Assembly (NCBI RefSeq): GCF_947631165.1
Contig: NZ_CANRKH010000007.1
Location: 33,578-97,577 of the forward strand
DNA length: 64,000 nucleotides
DNA from: an uncultured Dysosmobacter sp.
GTDB lineage: Bacteria > Bacillota > Clostridia > Oscillospirales > Oscillospiraceae
Direction of reading: 5' to 3'
The notes beneath the pieces are model-generated. The model saw nothing but the letters and a program-made list of their open reading frames with translations, was not told the origin of the DNA and searched no databases. The number at the start of each line of letters is the position of its first letter. The stretch's first letter is position 1. Position numbers and translations under genes: made by a program. This document shows positions 8,467 through 17,623 of the stretch, in pieces.

Positions 8467-9684
8467 TCATCCGATCAGATGGATCGTGCTTACAAAAATG
8501 CCCGCAGCAATAGCAGAAGTGAACACGCCGGAAATATTAGCTCCCATGGCCACCGGCAGGATCATCGCAAACGGATTTTCATCCATGGCGGCATGCTGCG
8601 CTAATTTCGCCGTTGTCGGAACACAGGAGACGCCTGCGATCCCGATCACCGGATTGAAATCATCGCCCCGGCGCTTGTAGATCCAATACATCACCCAGCC
8701 GCCAAAAAGTCCGCCGATCGCAGAGACCGCCAGCGCCATGATCCCCAGGATCAAGATCGTCAGGACCGTAGGATTCAGGATAGTAGAGGCTTCGCACAGA
8801 ACGCCCAGGATCACTCCCAGGAAAAATGTCGCAAAGTAAGAAAGGCCCTCTTCCAGCAGTTCCGTATATTTTCCTATCTGAGCCTCCTTGACCGCCATGC
8901 CAATGAAAAATGAGAAAATCAGCGGCGAGGCCACCGGCAGCAGCAGGCACAGCACAAAACAGGAAACTACAATAAACACGAATTTGGAACGCTGGGATAC
9001 TTCCGGCACCTCCACGTACATATCGATCCCACGATACTTTTGGGGGATGAATGCCTTGATCAGGAATGGATATCCGCCATATGTCAGGCTGAGATACAGG
9101 TATGCGATAATGGAGATCGGCACAAACAATTCCGGCGCCAGCATCAAAGAGGTGAAAAGGACCATGGGACCATCAGCGCCGCCGATGCTGGCCACCGCCG
9201 CGGCTGCCCCGGGCGGCAATCCAAATAAAAGGATGCCCGCCACCAGCGTCACGAACGTGCCAAGCTCCGCGAAAATGGCAATGATGATGGAGCTCCAGGG
9301 CTTGGCCAGAAGGTAGCTGATCTCGCTCCTCGCTCCAATGCCCATGAACACCAGACAGGCGATCAAGCCATTGGAAAATGTAAGGTTATAGATGGGCTGA
9401 AGGAAGTTGATCTGCATGATATCCATCAGTTCCACGGCGTCGGATACGAGCGGGTCCACGAACATGTTGCCGATGACCCCGGAATTCAGGAACATGATGC
9501 CCGCGTTCACAGACATCATAGCGATCCCCATGGGGACCATGATCAGCGGCTCCAACGTTCTTTTGAAACCAAAATAGGCCAGGATAAAGCCAAGGACGAT
9601 CAAGACAATCCGCGCCACGGACACCACAGGCTCCATCGCAAAGAACGTACTGATCCCGGGGAACAGCTGAGACAGAATATCCAA
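8467..9684 (-). CDS. gcdB: Na+-translocating decarboxylase beta subunit
   Basis: 405 residues, about nine to eleven membrane segments. It is the membrane pump that decarboxylates carboxybiotin and exports Na+. The motif SIGGADGPMVLFTS contains the Asp known to be essential in OadB, and GIAGVSCVPTTAK is the second conserved reentrant region. The start is TTG directly after the stop of the 39-residue gene, with GGGGTGG seven to eight bases upstream, so it is translationally coupled. The paired GcdA-type subunit points to glutaconyl-CoA as substrate; the beta subunit alone would also fit oxaloacetate or methylmalonyl-CoA enzymes. Confidence 0.94.
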   Translation of the reverse strand: MDILSQLFPGISTFFAMEPVVSVARIVLIVLGFILAYFGFKRTLEPLIMVPMGIAMMSVNAGIMFLNSGVIGNMFVDPLVSDAVELMDIMQINFLQPIYNLTFSNGLIACLVFMGIGARSEISYLLAKPWSSIIIAIFAELGTFVTLVAGILLFGLPPGAAAAVASIGGADGPMVLFTSLMLAPELFVPISIIAYLYLSLTYGGYPFLIKAFIPQKYRGIDMYVEVPEVSQRSKFVFIVVSCFVLCLLLPVASPLIFSFFIGMAVKEAQIGKYTELLEEGLSYFATFFLGVILGVLCEASTILNPTVLTILILGIMALAVSAIGGLFGGWVMYWIYKRRGDDFNPVIGIAGVSCVPTTAKLAQHAAMDENPFAMILPVAMGANISGVFTSAIAAGIFVSTIHLIG

Positions 9685-9804
9685 TTATTCCACCCCTTTC
9701 CCGCCAGACAGCAGCTTATTGATCAGAACGATGATCCCCACAACGCCCAGGGAGATCACCGCGGTAGCCGCGTATGCCAGCAGCGCGTAGACTACGACAT
9801 TCAT
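9685..9804 (-). CDS. 39-residue single-TM protein, minimal delta (OadG/GcdD-like) subunit
   Basis: ATG at 9804, TAA at 9687-9685, 39 residues; too short for most ORF calls. Begins MNVVVYALLAYAATAV, has one TM helix (about 5-28) and a short Lys/Gly tail with IN-K-LL. It starts two bases after the carboxyltransferase stop, with GGAGGAG upstream, and its stop abuts the TTG of the beta subunit, so it is certainly in the translated operon. The small OadG/GcdD/MmdD subunits hold the carboxyltransferase to the membrane; the position matches, the length is far below the roughly 80-110 residues usual for them. Confidence 0.8.
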   Translation of the reverse strand: MNVVVYALLAYAATAVISLGVVGIIVLINKLLSGGKGVE

Positions 9805-9806
9805 GG

Positions 9807-11579
9807 TCACTGCTCCTCCGATTCCACCGGATGCTCTCTGTTGTAATCCGCGATGATCCGGGGCAGGACCATCTGGTGATGCGGACAGATGCCCTTCGGA
9901 TTTTGGTAGGCGGCGGCGGTAAACGCCTGCAGATAGGAGCGCAGATCGCTCAAGCGAACGATCTCATCCACCATGCCGGCCGTGGCGCAGTATTCCGCAT
10001 GAGATTTGTCCGCGTAGTCCTGGATCAGCCGGTTCATTTTATCTATTGTGGGCTGCAGATCCTTGCCAGCCGCGTGGTCCTTCACCAGACGGCGGGCATA
10101 CATGGCCGCCGCAGCCGTTTCACCATGCATGACATAGATCTCCGTTGCGGCCGTACCCAGAGAGAACGCATTGGTGTCGTTGCCCTGCGGACCGCCAAGA
10201 ACGTAATGCGCGGCGGCCGTGCCTTTCCGCATAGTGACCTCCAGCATGGGCAGATCGGAATTCTGGATGGAGTAGATCAGGCTCTGCCCCAATCCCAGCA
10301 GCTCGGCCCGCTCTGCTTCATTGCCCACGTCGATACCGGAGGTATCCTGCAGCCAGATCATGGGGATGCGGTCTCTTGCGCACAGCGTCACAAACTCGCT
10401 CATTTTAATGAGGCCCTGGCGATAGAGCTTTCCTCCCACGCCTAAAGCGTCCTCGCGGTACTCGGGATAATCCAGCAGGAATCCCTGGACATTTGCCACG
10501 ATGCCCGTCAGCATACCGTCGATCTTGGCCAGGCCGGTGACCATCTCCGGTCCATAGCCCTTTTTATACTCCATGAATTCAGAGCCGTCCACCAGGCGGG
10601 CAATCACATCATAGATCTCATAGGGTCTCTTGTGATTGGCGGGAAACAGCGAATACAGGTCATCGGCGGGATAGGCGGGTTCCTTCGGCTGGGATACCCG
10701 GAAGAATTCAGGATCAAAGGCCGGCGTATATCCAATATACTTGCGAATGGCCTCCAGCACGCCTTCCTCGCTTCCGTAGACCTCCCGGATAAATCCGGTC
10801 TCATCATGGTGGATGGATACGGTCCCGGGAATGTCCTGCTTCAAGCCCTTCTGCGCTTCGATCAGCGCCATGGCGGCCTCCTGATCCACATGGCCCTTCG
10901 GCGACATACCGCCTACGATACCGGCGCCGCCCACCGCCATATTGGCGTCCTTATGAGCGACCAGGATCGTGGGGCTGATGGAGTGATAGCCGCCGCCGGC
11001 GGGGTTCGTCCCATAAATGCCGACAATGACAGGGATGCCCAATTGATTCAGTTGGGCGTTCCGGTAAAACGGCGTACCGCCTCCCCGACGGTCCGGATAG
11101 ACCTTTTCCTGCTCATCCATCTTTACGCCGGAGCAATTCAAAAGATAGATCAGCGGGATCCGCAGACGTTTTGCCGTGTCAGAAGCCCGCAGCAAATTCT
11201 CAGCCTGCCCAGGGACCCAGGCGCCCGCCATTTTCTTGTTATCCGAGGCGACGATTACAGCCCACCGGCCATTGACACGGGCCAGGCCCTTGACAATATT
11301 GGTGGACCCATTGGGATTGCCCCGGGGATTGAACAGGCTGTTCAGTGGATGCCAGGTTCCCTCATCGATAAGCTTTTCAATGCGCTGCATCGCGCAAAGC
11401 TGGCCGGCGCTATTCAGATCAGCCGTGGGCTTTCCAGCCTCCAGGATCTCTTCCGCTTTCTTTTTCAGCGCATCCTCAGCGCCGCTCAGAAGTTCTTTGT
11501 TCTCTTCATCAACTGCGAAAAGAGGCTCGCCGACAGCTTCCATATGCTGAAAGTAGCGCGGCATAGAGTATTCGTTCAT
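9807..11579 (-). CDS. gcdA: glutaconyl-CoA decarboxylase alpha subunit (biotin carboxyltransferase)
   Basis: 590 residues from the ATG at 11579, which has AAGGAGG upstream; a longer in-frame start would add 40 poor residues. It is an acetyl-CoA-carboxylase-type carboxyltransferase with both crotonase-fold halves. N terminus MNEYSMPRYFQHM and length closely resemble GcdA of Acidaminococcus (about 587 residues) as I remember it. Conserved parts include GRWAVIVASDNKKMAG, TPFYRNAQLNQLGIPVI and a C-terminal GLGQSLIYSIQNSDLPM. It moves CO2 from glutaconyl-CoA to biotin, leaving crotonyl-CoA. Upstream GctAB makes the CoA ester. Confidence 0.92.
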   Translation of the reverse strand: MNEYSMPRYFQHMEAVGEPLFAVDEENKELLSGAEDALKKKAEEILEAGKPTADLNSAGQLCAMQRIEKLIDEGTWHPLNSLFNPRGNPNGSTNIVKGLARVNGRWAVIVASDNKKMAGAWVPGQAENLLRASDTAKRLRIPLIYLLNCSGVKMDEQEKVYPDRRGGGTPFYRNAQLNQLGIPVIVGIYGTNPAGGGYHSISPTILVAHKDANMAVGGAGIVGGMSPKGHVDQEAAMALIEAQKGLKQDIPGTVSIHHDETGFIREVYGSEEGVLEAIRKYIGYTPAFDPEFFRVSQPKEPAYPADDLYSLFPANHKRPYEIYDVIARLVDGSEFMEYKKGYGPEMVTGLAKIDGMLTGIVANVQGFLLDYPEYREDALGVGGKLYRQGLIKMSEFVTLCARDRIPMIWLQDTSGIDVGNEAERAELLGLGQSLIYSIQNSDLPMLEVTMRKGTAAAHYVLGGPQGNDTNAFSLGTAATEIYVMHGETAAAAMYARRLVKDHAAGKDLQPTIDKMNRLIQDYADKSHAEYCATAGMVDEIVRLSDLRSYLQAFTAAAYQNPKGICPHHQMVLPRIIADYNREHPVESEEQ

Positions 11580-11638
11580 CAAATGGTCCTCCTTTTCGGA
11601 CTGTATAATTTCAGATTCTGTTGAACAGCGTAAACGGT

Positions 11639-12412
11639 TCACTCTTTTCCGATGTAAAGGCGGCTGGGATCGATCTGGTTGCGGAGAATCTCCAAGCACT
11701 CCTCTTCAGGCGGCTGAGATTCCACAGCTCTGGATATATCGATCTCAAAGCCCGTATTTTCCTGGATCTCCTGTGGTGTGACGCCCGGAAAATACTCAGC
11801 CACATACATCCGCTTTGTCTGTTCATCGAATCGCATCAAGCCCAGATTCGTGATCACCACTTGCGGTCCGCGATCCTCTGGCAGGCCCTTTTTCCGGCGT
11901 CCGTCCGGCCCGTCGATCCAGCCCGGGCTGGTCAAATAGTCCACCTTTTCCACAAAACGGCGCTTCTGGTGCTGCATCATTAGGACGGTGTTGACATAGG
12001 TGGCGATGCCGTTGGCGCCGCCGCTGCCTGAAAACCGTGCGGAGGGATGATGATAGTCTCCAATGGAGGTGGAATTCAGATTGCCATAGGGATCGACCTG
12101 CGCTCCGCCCAAAAAGCCCAGATCCATCAGCGGCTTACGCAGATTGTTGTTCTGCATCCCAAAATACCGGAAGGTCTCCCCCAGGGTTGAAGCGCCATTA
12201 GAAAAGCGCAGGTCCGCGACGCTGGTGGGCGCCTCGATCGGACAGCCGTCGATCATACCGCTCTCCACCAGAAGGCAGCAGTTGGGCGCGTAAGTCCGCT
12301 TTGCCAAAGACGCGCCTACCAGCGGGAGGCCCGTGCCCACGATCACACGCTGTCCATCCTTGATCTGACGCGCGATCATAATGACCTGCATTTCCTTATT
12401 TGTGTAGCTCAT
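11639..12412 (-). CDS. gctB: glutaconate CoA-transferase subunit B
   Basis: 257 residues. VESGMIDGCPIEAP contains the Glu expected to carry the CoA thioester (family Glu54), and GGAQVDPYGNLNSTSIGDYHHP and GSGGANGIATY match the GctB pattern from memory. The start overlaps gctA by four bases (ATGA). With GctA it swaps CoA from acetyl-CoA to glutaconate or 2-hydroxyglutarate. It feeds glutaconyl-CoA to the downstream decarboxylase. Confidence 0.93.
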   Translation of the reverse strand: MSYTNKEMQVIMIARQIKDGQRVIVGTGLPLVGASLAKRTYAPNCCLLVESGMIDGCPIEAPTSVADLRFSNGASTLGETFRYFGMQNNNLRKPLMDLGFLGGAQVDPYGNLNSTSIGDYHHPSARFSGSGGANGIATYVNTVLMMQHQKRRFVEKVDYLTSPGWIDGPDGRRKKGLPEDRGPQVVITNLGLMRFDEQTKRMYVAEYFPGVTPQEIQENTGFEIDISRAVESQPPEEECLEILRNQIDPSRLYIGKE

Positions 12413-13377
12413 GCTTTCCCTCCTTCCGATTCCAGCGCAACGGTAAAGTTCATACCCTTGCGGACGCGCAGATCCATCAGGCGCTTGGTCCCCAAGCGCT
12501 CCAAATATGCGTAGTGATCGGCAGGCTCTTGGACCCAGCTCTTCAGGAACTCCTCATACAGCCCGTCCTCTCTGCTGACTTTGTCGTAATATTTCAAAAA
12601 GTTCCGGTCATAATCATAGTAATTATAGACCTGAGAGGGATGTGCGCCGAACGGCGCCAGGACGATGGCGTCGGGAATGATGCAGGAGATCTGATTCAGC
12701 CCAGGCTCTCTGCGGATCTCCTGCTCCGTGACGATCTCCTCGCAGCTAATGATGACATGTCTTGCACCCAGGGCCATATCCAGATCGTTGAACACAGCGC
12801 CCTCGATGCGGCATGTCCCATCCAGTGCCGCCTTCTGCACATGGATCAGCGCCACGTCGATATCGGGAACAGGGATGTAGCACAGCTGATCGCCGGGCTT
12901 GAAGGGATTTTCGGCGATCTTGCACTTCTGCGGCGGAAGCTTGGGATGCTTGGCCCGTACCTCCTCACTGATGCCGACCTTATCCACCAAGTCGCTGCCC
13001 AGCATATGCTTGACCGCGATGAAGGGGAATCCCAGCGCCGCAGCGTGATAGAGCGCGGCATGGATATCCAGGGAATAGTCCTCAAAAAGGATCTTTCCCT
13101 CCTCCACATATTTCCGGTACCTGCGCGACACGTTGGTATAGCCGGAGTTTGCGCAGTAAGAATTGATATACGCCGTGCAGCAGTCCGCGCCGATCAGCAT
13201 ATCCGCATCGCCGCCGGAAGCGGCGCCATGCAGATAAAGGCCGGTCCTGCCCTGACGAATGATCTCCCGCACCAGTGCATAGGGCTTCCGGTTGGTGGTG
13301 CAGCCGCCGATACAGATGCTGTCTCCATCATGAACATACGTTGAAACAGCTGCTTCCAGGGACATGATCTTGCTCAT
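12409..13377 (-). CDS. gctA: glutaconate CoA-transferase subunit A
   Basis: 322 residues from the ATG at 13377 (GGGGGAA upstream), the family length. MSKIMSLEAAVSTYVHDGD, GGCTTNRKPYALVREI, YINSYCANSGYTNVSRR and VVLAPFGAHPSQVYNYYDYD follow GctA closely. No catalytic Glu is expected here, it lies in subunit B. The gene follows a crotonase gene by 23 bases in one operon. Other class I CoA-transferases (for example for 3-oxoacids) lack this long C terminus, so the call is good. Confidence 0.93.
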   Translation of the reverse strand: MSKIMSLEAAVSTYVHDGDSICIGGCTTNRKPYALVREIIRQGRTGLYLHGAASGGDADMLIGADCCTAYINSYCANSGYTNVSRRYRKYVEEGKILFEDYSLDIHAALYHAAALGFPFIAVKHMLGSDLVDKVGISEEVRAKHPKLPPQKCKIAENPFKPGDQLCYIPVPDIDVALIHVQKAALDGTCRIEGAVFNDLDMALGARHVIISCEEIVTEQEIRREPGLNQISCIIPDAIVLAPFGAHPSQVYNYYDYDRNFLKYYDKVSREDGLYEEFLKSWVQEPADHYAYLERLGTKRLMDLRVRKGMNFTVALESEGGKA

Positions 13378-13400
13378 ATCAGGCAGTTCCCCCTTCCCCG

Positions 13401-14174
13401 TCAACGGCCCTTGAATACAGGCTCCCGCTTCTCCAGGAAGGAAGAGGTAGCCTCGTTTTTATCCTCGGTGGCCCACAGCTTGCCAATGCACGCCGCCTCG
13501 AAGTCGATCTTATCCAGGCTGTTTTTCTCGGCCTCGATCATGCACTGCTTGGCATACTGGATCGCCAGCGGGGACTTTGAGGCGATCTCCTTTGCGATCT
13601 GCCGGGCGCGGGGAAGCAGATCCTCACGGGTCAAGATCTCGTCGACCAATCCGATCCGCATCGCCTCTGTGGCAGTGATGCGCTCACCGGTATAGACCAT
13701 TTTGCGGGCCGTGCCGTTGAAGCACCGGGCGGTGAAATGCTGGGTCAGGCCCAGGATCCCCATGTTGATCTCACCTAAATTGAACTTAGCTTCAGGAACG
13801 CAGAGACGAATATCGCAGCAGATAGCAAGACCCACACCGCCGCCGAACGCGGAACCGTTCAGCGCACAGATCACGGGCTTGGGGAAGTTGTAAAGGTAGG
13901 CACGGACATTGTTGTTCCGTTCAGTATACAGCGGGCCGGTTTCGCCATCCAGCGCGGTGAACTCCTTGACATCGGACCCGCCCACGAACAGCTTCTCGCC
14001 TTCCGCCGTCAGGATCAGGACGCGGATGGCCTTATTTTTGCTCAGCTTATACAGCGCCTCATATAATTCTCCGTAATCATCAGAGCCCAGGGCGTTTACT
14101 GGGGGCTTGTTGATGGTGATGGTCGCAATGCCGAGTTCTTCTTCAAGCTCGACTTTGATCGTATCAAATTTCAT
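13401..14174 (-). CDS. enoyl-CoA hydratase/isomerase (crotonase) family
   Basis: 257 residues from the ATG at 14174, which has GTGAGG five bases upstream; an ATG at 14195 overlaps the TRAP stop and has no site. Crotonase fold with oxyanion-hole segments VGGSDVKEF (about residue 60) and LNGSAFGGGVGLAICCDIRL (about 97-116). The second catalytic Glu region reads NLGEINMGILG. In this operon it could hydrate crotonyl-CoA made by the decarboxylase, or act on an unsaturated or hydroxy C5-CoA before it. The substrate is inferred from context only. Confidence 0.85.
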   Translation of the reverse strand: MKFDTIKVELEEELGIATITINKPPVNALGSDDYGELYEALYKLSKNKAIRVLILTAEGEKLFVGGSDVKEFTALDGETGPLYTERNNNVRAYLYNFPKPVICALNGSAFGGGVGLAICCDIRLCVPEAKFNLGEINMGILGLTQHFTARCFNGTARKMVYTGERITATEAMRIGLVDEILTREDLLPRARQIAKEIASKSPLAIQYAKQCMIEAEKNSLDKIDFEAACIGKLWATEDKNEATSSFLEKREPVFKGR

Positions 14175-14187
14175 GGTTTCCTCACTT

Positions 14188-16083
14188 TCACTCATTTGCC
14201 GCTTGCACGGTTTTTCTTTTCTTCATTTGACCAAGAAGCACGATGACAAACAGGACGATACCGATGATGTCGGTGATCGAGCCCGGATAGAGCATGCAGA
14301 AGCCGCCGACCAGCAGCATCACGCACTCCAAAATATTCGCTTTTCTGAGGAAATACCGCTGGGAGCCTGCAGAGATCGCAATCACGCCGATCACGCTGGT
14401 CACCAGGGCAGATATCAGCGTCACGGCCTGCACGTTCTGGAGGATCAGCACTGGCTGATAGACAAACATGAACGGCAGGACAAAGAGCACGATGCTCATC
14501 TTGCAGGAGGTGACTGCCACATTCAGCGGCTTGGATTTGGAGATGCCCGCCGCCACATAGGAGGCCAGGGCCACGGGAGGCGTAATGTTGGAGAGAACGC
14601 CGAAATACATCACGAACAGGTGCGCCGCGATTTCAGGCACACCTAGGCGGATGATGGCAGGCGCCGCCAGAACGGCCAGGATGATGTAGCAGGCCGTGAC
14701 AGGCAGGCCCATGCCCAGGATCACGCAGGCGATAGCGGTATACAGCAGCAGCAGGAACAAAGAGCCGCCGGCCAGATCCACCAGCGCGCTGGAAAGCGTC
14801 AGGCCAAGTCCGGTCAGGGAGATGACGCCAACGATGATGCCGGCGCAGGCACAGGCCGCGATAATGGAAACAGCCTGCCGGGAACCATCCACCAGGATGT
14901 CGAACAACATCTTCAGGTAGCCGCGGATATCCCGCTCCTTCCCCAGCTTCTGAACGCCGTAAAGCACCACGATAGACCAGAAGCCCCAAAAAGCCGCTCT
15001 CTGTGCGGAGGTCTTGGCGATGCAGATGAAATAGATCAGGATCAGCATCGGGATGATATACAAATAGCCTTCCTTCATGACGGCCTTGAACTTTGGAAGC
15101 TGATCCTTGGGCATACCCACCAGATTCTGCCGACCAGCAATGAAGTCCACAGAGAACAGGATCGCCATGTAGTAAAGTATCGCCGGCAGAGCCGCTGCCG
15201 CAATGATGGTCGAATACGCCACGCCTAGGTTTTCCGCCATGATGAACGCTGCCGCGCCCATGACCGGCGGCATGATGAGACCGCCGCTGGCGGAGACCGC
15301 CTCGATGGCTCCGGCATCATCAGCGGAATATCCCGTCTGCTTCATGAGCGGAATGGCGATCGAGCCAACACCTGCGACGTTTGCCACGGCGCTGCCGGAG
15401 ATCATACCCATAAGGCCGCTGCCTACCACCGCGACCTTGGCGGTGCCGCCGCGGAACCTGCCGCAGACGCTGTACGCCAGCTGCAGGAAAAATTCACCGC
15501 CGCCGGTCTTTTCCAGCGCCGCGCCAAACAGCACGAACAGGAACACCGTGGTCGCGCTGGCGCCGATGGTCGTTCCAAACACGCCCTCTGTGGTCAGGAA
15601 CAAATGCGTGGACAGCCATTCCAGATCAATGGCCCGGTGCTGCAGGAAGCCCGGCAGGTTTCCAAGCATAGCATAGGCGATAAAGATAACCGCGATGATA
15701 GGCATTGCTGCTCCCAGGGATCTGCGGCAGGACTCCAATACCAAAAGCACGGCCACGCAGCTCACGATCACGTCCATCGTAGACGGGTTGCCGCCGCGAT
15801 ACGCCAGTGCGTCCAGTTCCATGATGAAATAGGTGCAGCAGAGAATGATGCCGACGGTACAGGCAAGGTCGATGAGAAACATCACCTTGTTCTCTTTAAA
15901 ATCCGGCCGTCCTTCTTTTTTCTTCAAGACCGGATACACCATAAAGGCCATGCCCAAGCCCAAAGCAACGTGGACCGCCCGCAGGGTCTGTGTAGCGATA
16001 GGCCGCAGACCGCCGTAAATTTGAATGACGGCCAGAATAAGTCCCAGCACTATGGTGATTTTTGTGCGCCATTTAGGTGCCAT
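14188..16083 (-). CDS. TRAP transporter fused permease (4TM/12TM, TAXI type)
   Basis: 631 residues with about 16 or more hydrophobic segments: a DctQ-like N-terminal part fused to a DctM-like part, as in TAXI-TRAP systems. GSGLMGMISGSAVANVAGVGSIAIP and EAVSASGGLIMPPVMGAAAF are the DctM signatures. GGAAAGGAG is placed before the ATG. The solute receptor gene is directly upstream, 100 bases away. It would import the dicarboxylate used by the CoA-transferase, driven by a Na+ gradient that the decarboxylase rebuilds; this coupling is inferred. Confidence 0.93.
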   Translation of the reverse strand: MAPKWRTKITIVLGLILAVIQIYGGLRPIATQTLRAVHVALGLGMAFMVYPVLKKKEGRPDFKENKVMFLIDLACTVGIILCCTYFIMELDALAYRGGNPSTMDVIVSCVAVLLVLESCRRSLGAAMPIIAVIFIAYAMLGNLPGFLQHRAIDLEWLSTHLFLTTEGVFGTTIGASATTVFLFVLFGAALEKTGGGEFFLQLAYSVCGRFRGGTAKVAVVGSGLMGMISGSAVANVAGVGSIAIPLMKQTGYSADDAGAIEAVSASGGLIMPPVMGAAAFIMAENLGVAYSTIIAAAALPAILYYMAILFSVDFIAGRQNLVGMPKDQLPKFKAVMKEGYLYIIPMLILIYFICIAKTSAQRAAFWGFWSIVVLYGVQKLGKERDIRGYLKMLFDILVDGSRQAVSIIAACACAGIIVGVISLTGLGLTLSSALVDLAGGSLFLLLLYTAIACVILGMGLPVTACYIILAVLAAPAIIRLGVPEIAAHLFVMYFGVLSNITPPVALASYVAAGISKSKPLNVAVTSCKMSIVLFVLPFMFVYQPVLILQNVQAVTLISALVTSVIGVIAISAGSQRYFLRKANILECVMLLVGGFCMLYPGSITDIIGIVLFVIVLLGQMKKRKTVQAANE

Positions 16084-16183
16084 AGAAGTTCTCCTTTCCG
16101 TATGCGAGGTTTAGCCCGCTCCTTCTGCTCCGCCGGTCCCGCCGGCAAAACAGAAGGAGCCAGGCCGGAATGTCTCAGCGAGG

Positions 16184-17251
16184 TCAGGCCAGCGGATCCT
16201 CGATGGTGATGTCATGATCCGCGAACCACTTGACCGCGCCGGGGTGCGGCGTAATGGTGCAGCCCTCCGCCAGACCGCCCTCCAGGGTGTACTCGGCGCC
16301 AGAGGTAGAGATCTCAGTGAGTTCATCGCTATGCTGGTAGATCGTCTCCAAAATCGCGTAGACCGCCTCGTCGGAAACCGCTTCATTGACTGTGTAAGCA
16401 GTGATGAAGCCGGCTGTGGTGACGTCCTCCGTCTGGCCCTTATAGGTGCCCGCCGGGATCGTGACGTACTTCATGGCAGCTGCCAATGCGGGGTTTGTCT
16501 CCTCCATCTTCTCGATAGAGCCATCAGGAACAGAGAGAATCCGCACATCCATGCTCTGAGAGAGATTCAGCAGTCCAGAGACCAGAATGCCGCCGGAATA
16601 CACCGCGGCGTCAGCGGTGCCATCCTGCAAAGCCTCGGTGCCCTGGTCTTGGTTCACGGAAACGATCTCGATGTCATCCAAGGTAACGCCGCCCAACTGG
16701 AGCAGACCATTGCCCACGATATGGCGGACGCCGCTGCCGACCACGCCGATGGCAACGCGCTTGCCCTTCAGGTCCTCAATGCTGTGAATGTCAGAATCGG
16801 CGGGAACAGCGATCTGTCCGATGGAATAGTGTCCGCCGCACATCCAGCGCAGATTTTCGTATTTCTCGCCCTGGAACAGGTCCTGGCCTATGACCGCGTC
16901 ATGGTCAGCAGGCGGCTGGGTCATACCGATATCCAGCCGGTTCGCTCCGGTCAGACGCATGTTCTCCACCGTTCCGTTGGTGGAGGAAGCGGTCATATTG
17001 ATATTCGTGTACTTTGTCACCAGATTCGCAATGCCGCTGCCCAGCACATACCATGTACCGCCCGCGCCGGCGGTACCGATCACCAGGCTGGTGGAAGGGC
17101 TGTCGATCTTATCGGTGGCGGCAGCGGGTTCCTCTGCAGCGGGGGCATCCGTCTTGGGCGTATCTGTGGTGGTCTTGCTACCGCAGGCAGCTAATGACAA
17201 TACCATTGCGATTGTCAAAAACAGAGCGAGAGCCTTTTTCATCTTTTTCAT
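16184..17251 (-). CDS. TAXI-family TRAP solute-binding lipoprotein
   Basis: 355 residues from the ATG at 17251 (GGGAGG eight bases upstream). Lipobox LAAC near Cys22, then a Thr/Ala/Pro/Glu-rich tether. The mature N terminus LVIGTAGAGGTWYVLGSGIANLV and MTASSTNGTVENMRL are typical of TAXI receptors (TRAP-associated extracytoplasmic immunogenic protein). Known TAXI ligands include glutamate and other dicarboxylates; here glutaconate, 2-hydroxyglutarate or a related C5 acid fits the operon. First gene of the minus-strand operon. Confidence 0.92.
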   Translation of the reverse strand: MKKMKKALALFLTIAMVLSLAACGSKTTTDTPKTDAPAAEEPAAATDKIDSPSTSLVIGTAGAGGTWYVLGSGIANLVTKYTNINMTASSTNGTVENMRLTGANRLDIGMTQPPADHDAVIGQDLFQGEKYENLRWMCGGHYSIGQIAVPADSDIHSIEDLKGKRVAIGVVGSGVRHIVGNGLLQLGGVTLDDIEIVSVNQDQGTEALQDGTADAAVYSGGILVSGLLNLSQSMDVRILSVPDGSIEKMEETNPALAAAMKYVTIPAGTYKGQTEDVTTAGFITAYTVNEAVSDEAVYAILETIYQHSDELTEISTSGAEYTLEGGLAEGCTITPHPGAVKWFADHDITIEDPLA

Positions 17252-17561
17252 ACTAATACCTCCCTTTTTTTGTAGCGGACAGCCCGCGGCCGTTCGGGTC
17301 ATCCGAATATCTTACAGTCCTCATATGCGGACCATAATACTAAAAAATCTCAGATGTTCTGCCATAAATCCAGCGGCTCGCCTGCGCTTTGGAGATGTCG
17401 CAAAACAGGGGACCGTGACTTGACAACTTCGTTCTAAGGGACTATCCTTAACTTCAAAGGTATATGTTTCAACGAAATCAACAATTAATCTTTATGTTTA
17501 TTTCTCCGATATGTAAATATTAACACATTCATTTTCAGAAAAAAATTATATCTAACTTATC

Positions 17562-17583
17562 GTTTCGTTCCAAATAATGAAAC
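17562..17583. promoter_or_regulatory. inverted repeat, candidate LysR operator
   Basis: GTTTC (17562-17566) and GAAAC (17579-17583) with 12 bases between, 41 bases before the LysR start. A related GTTTCAACGAAAT stands at 17466-17478. The AT-rich 372-base divergent gap (17252-17623) contains no gene; it must hold both promoters and the regulator sites. Confidence 0.4.
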
Positions 17584-17623
17584 AAAGCAGAGCCCGCAGC
17601 TATACGCAAAAGAGGTGCAAATC

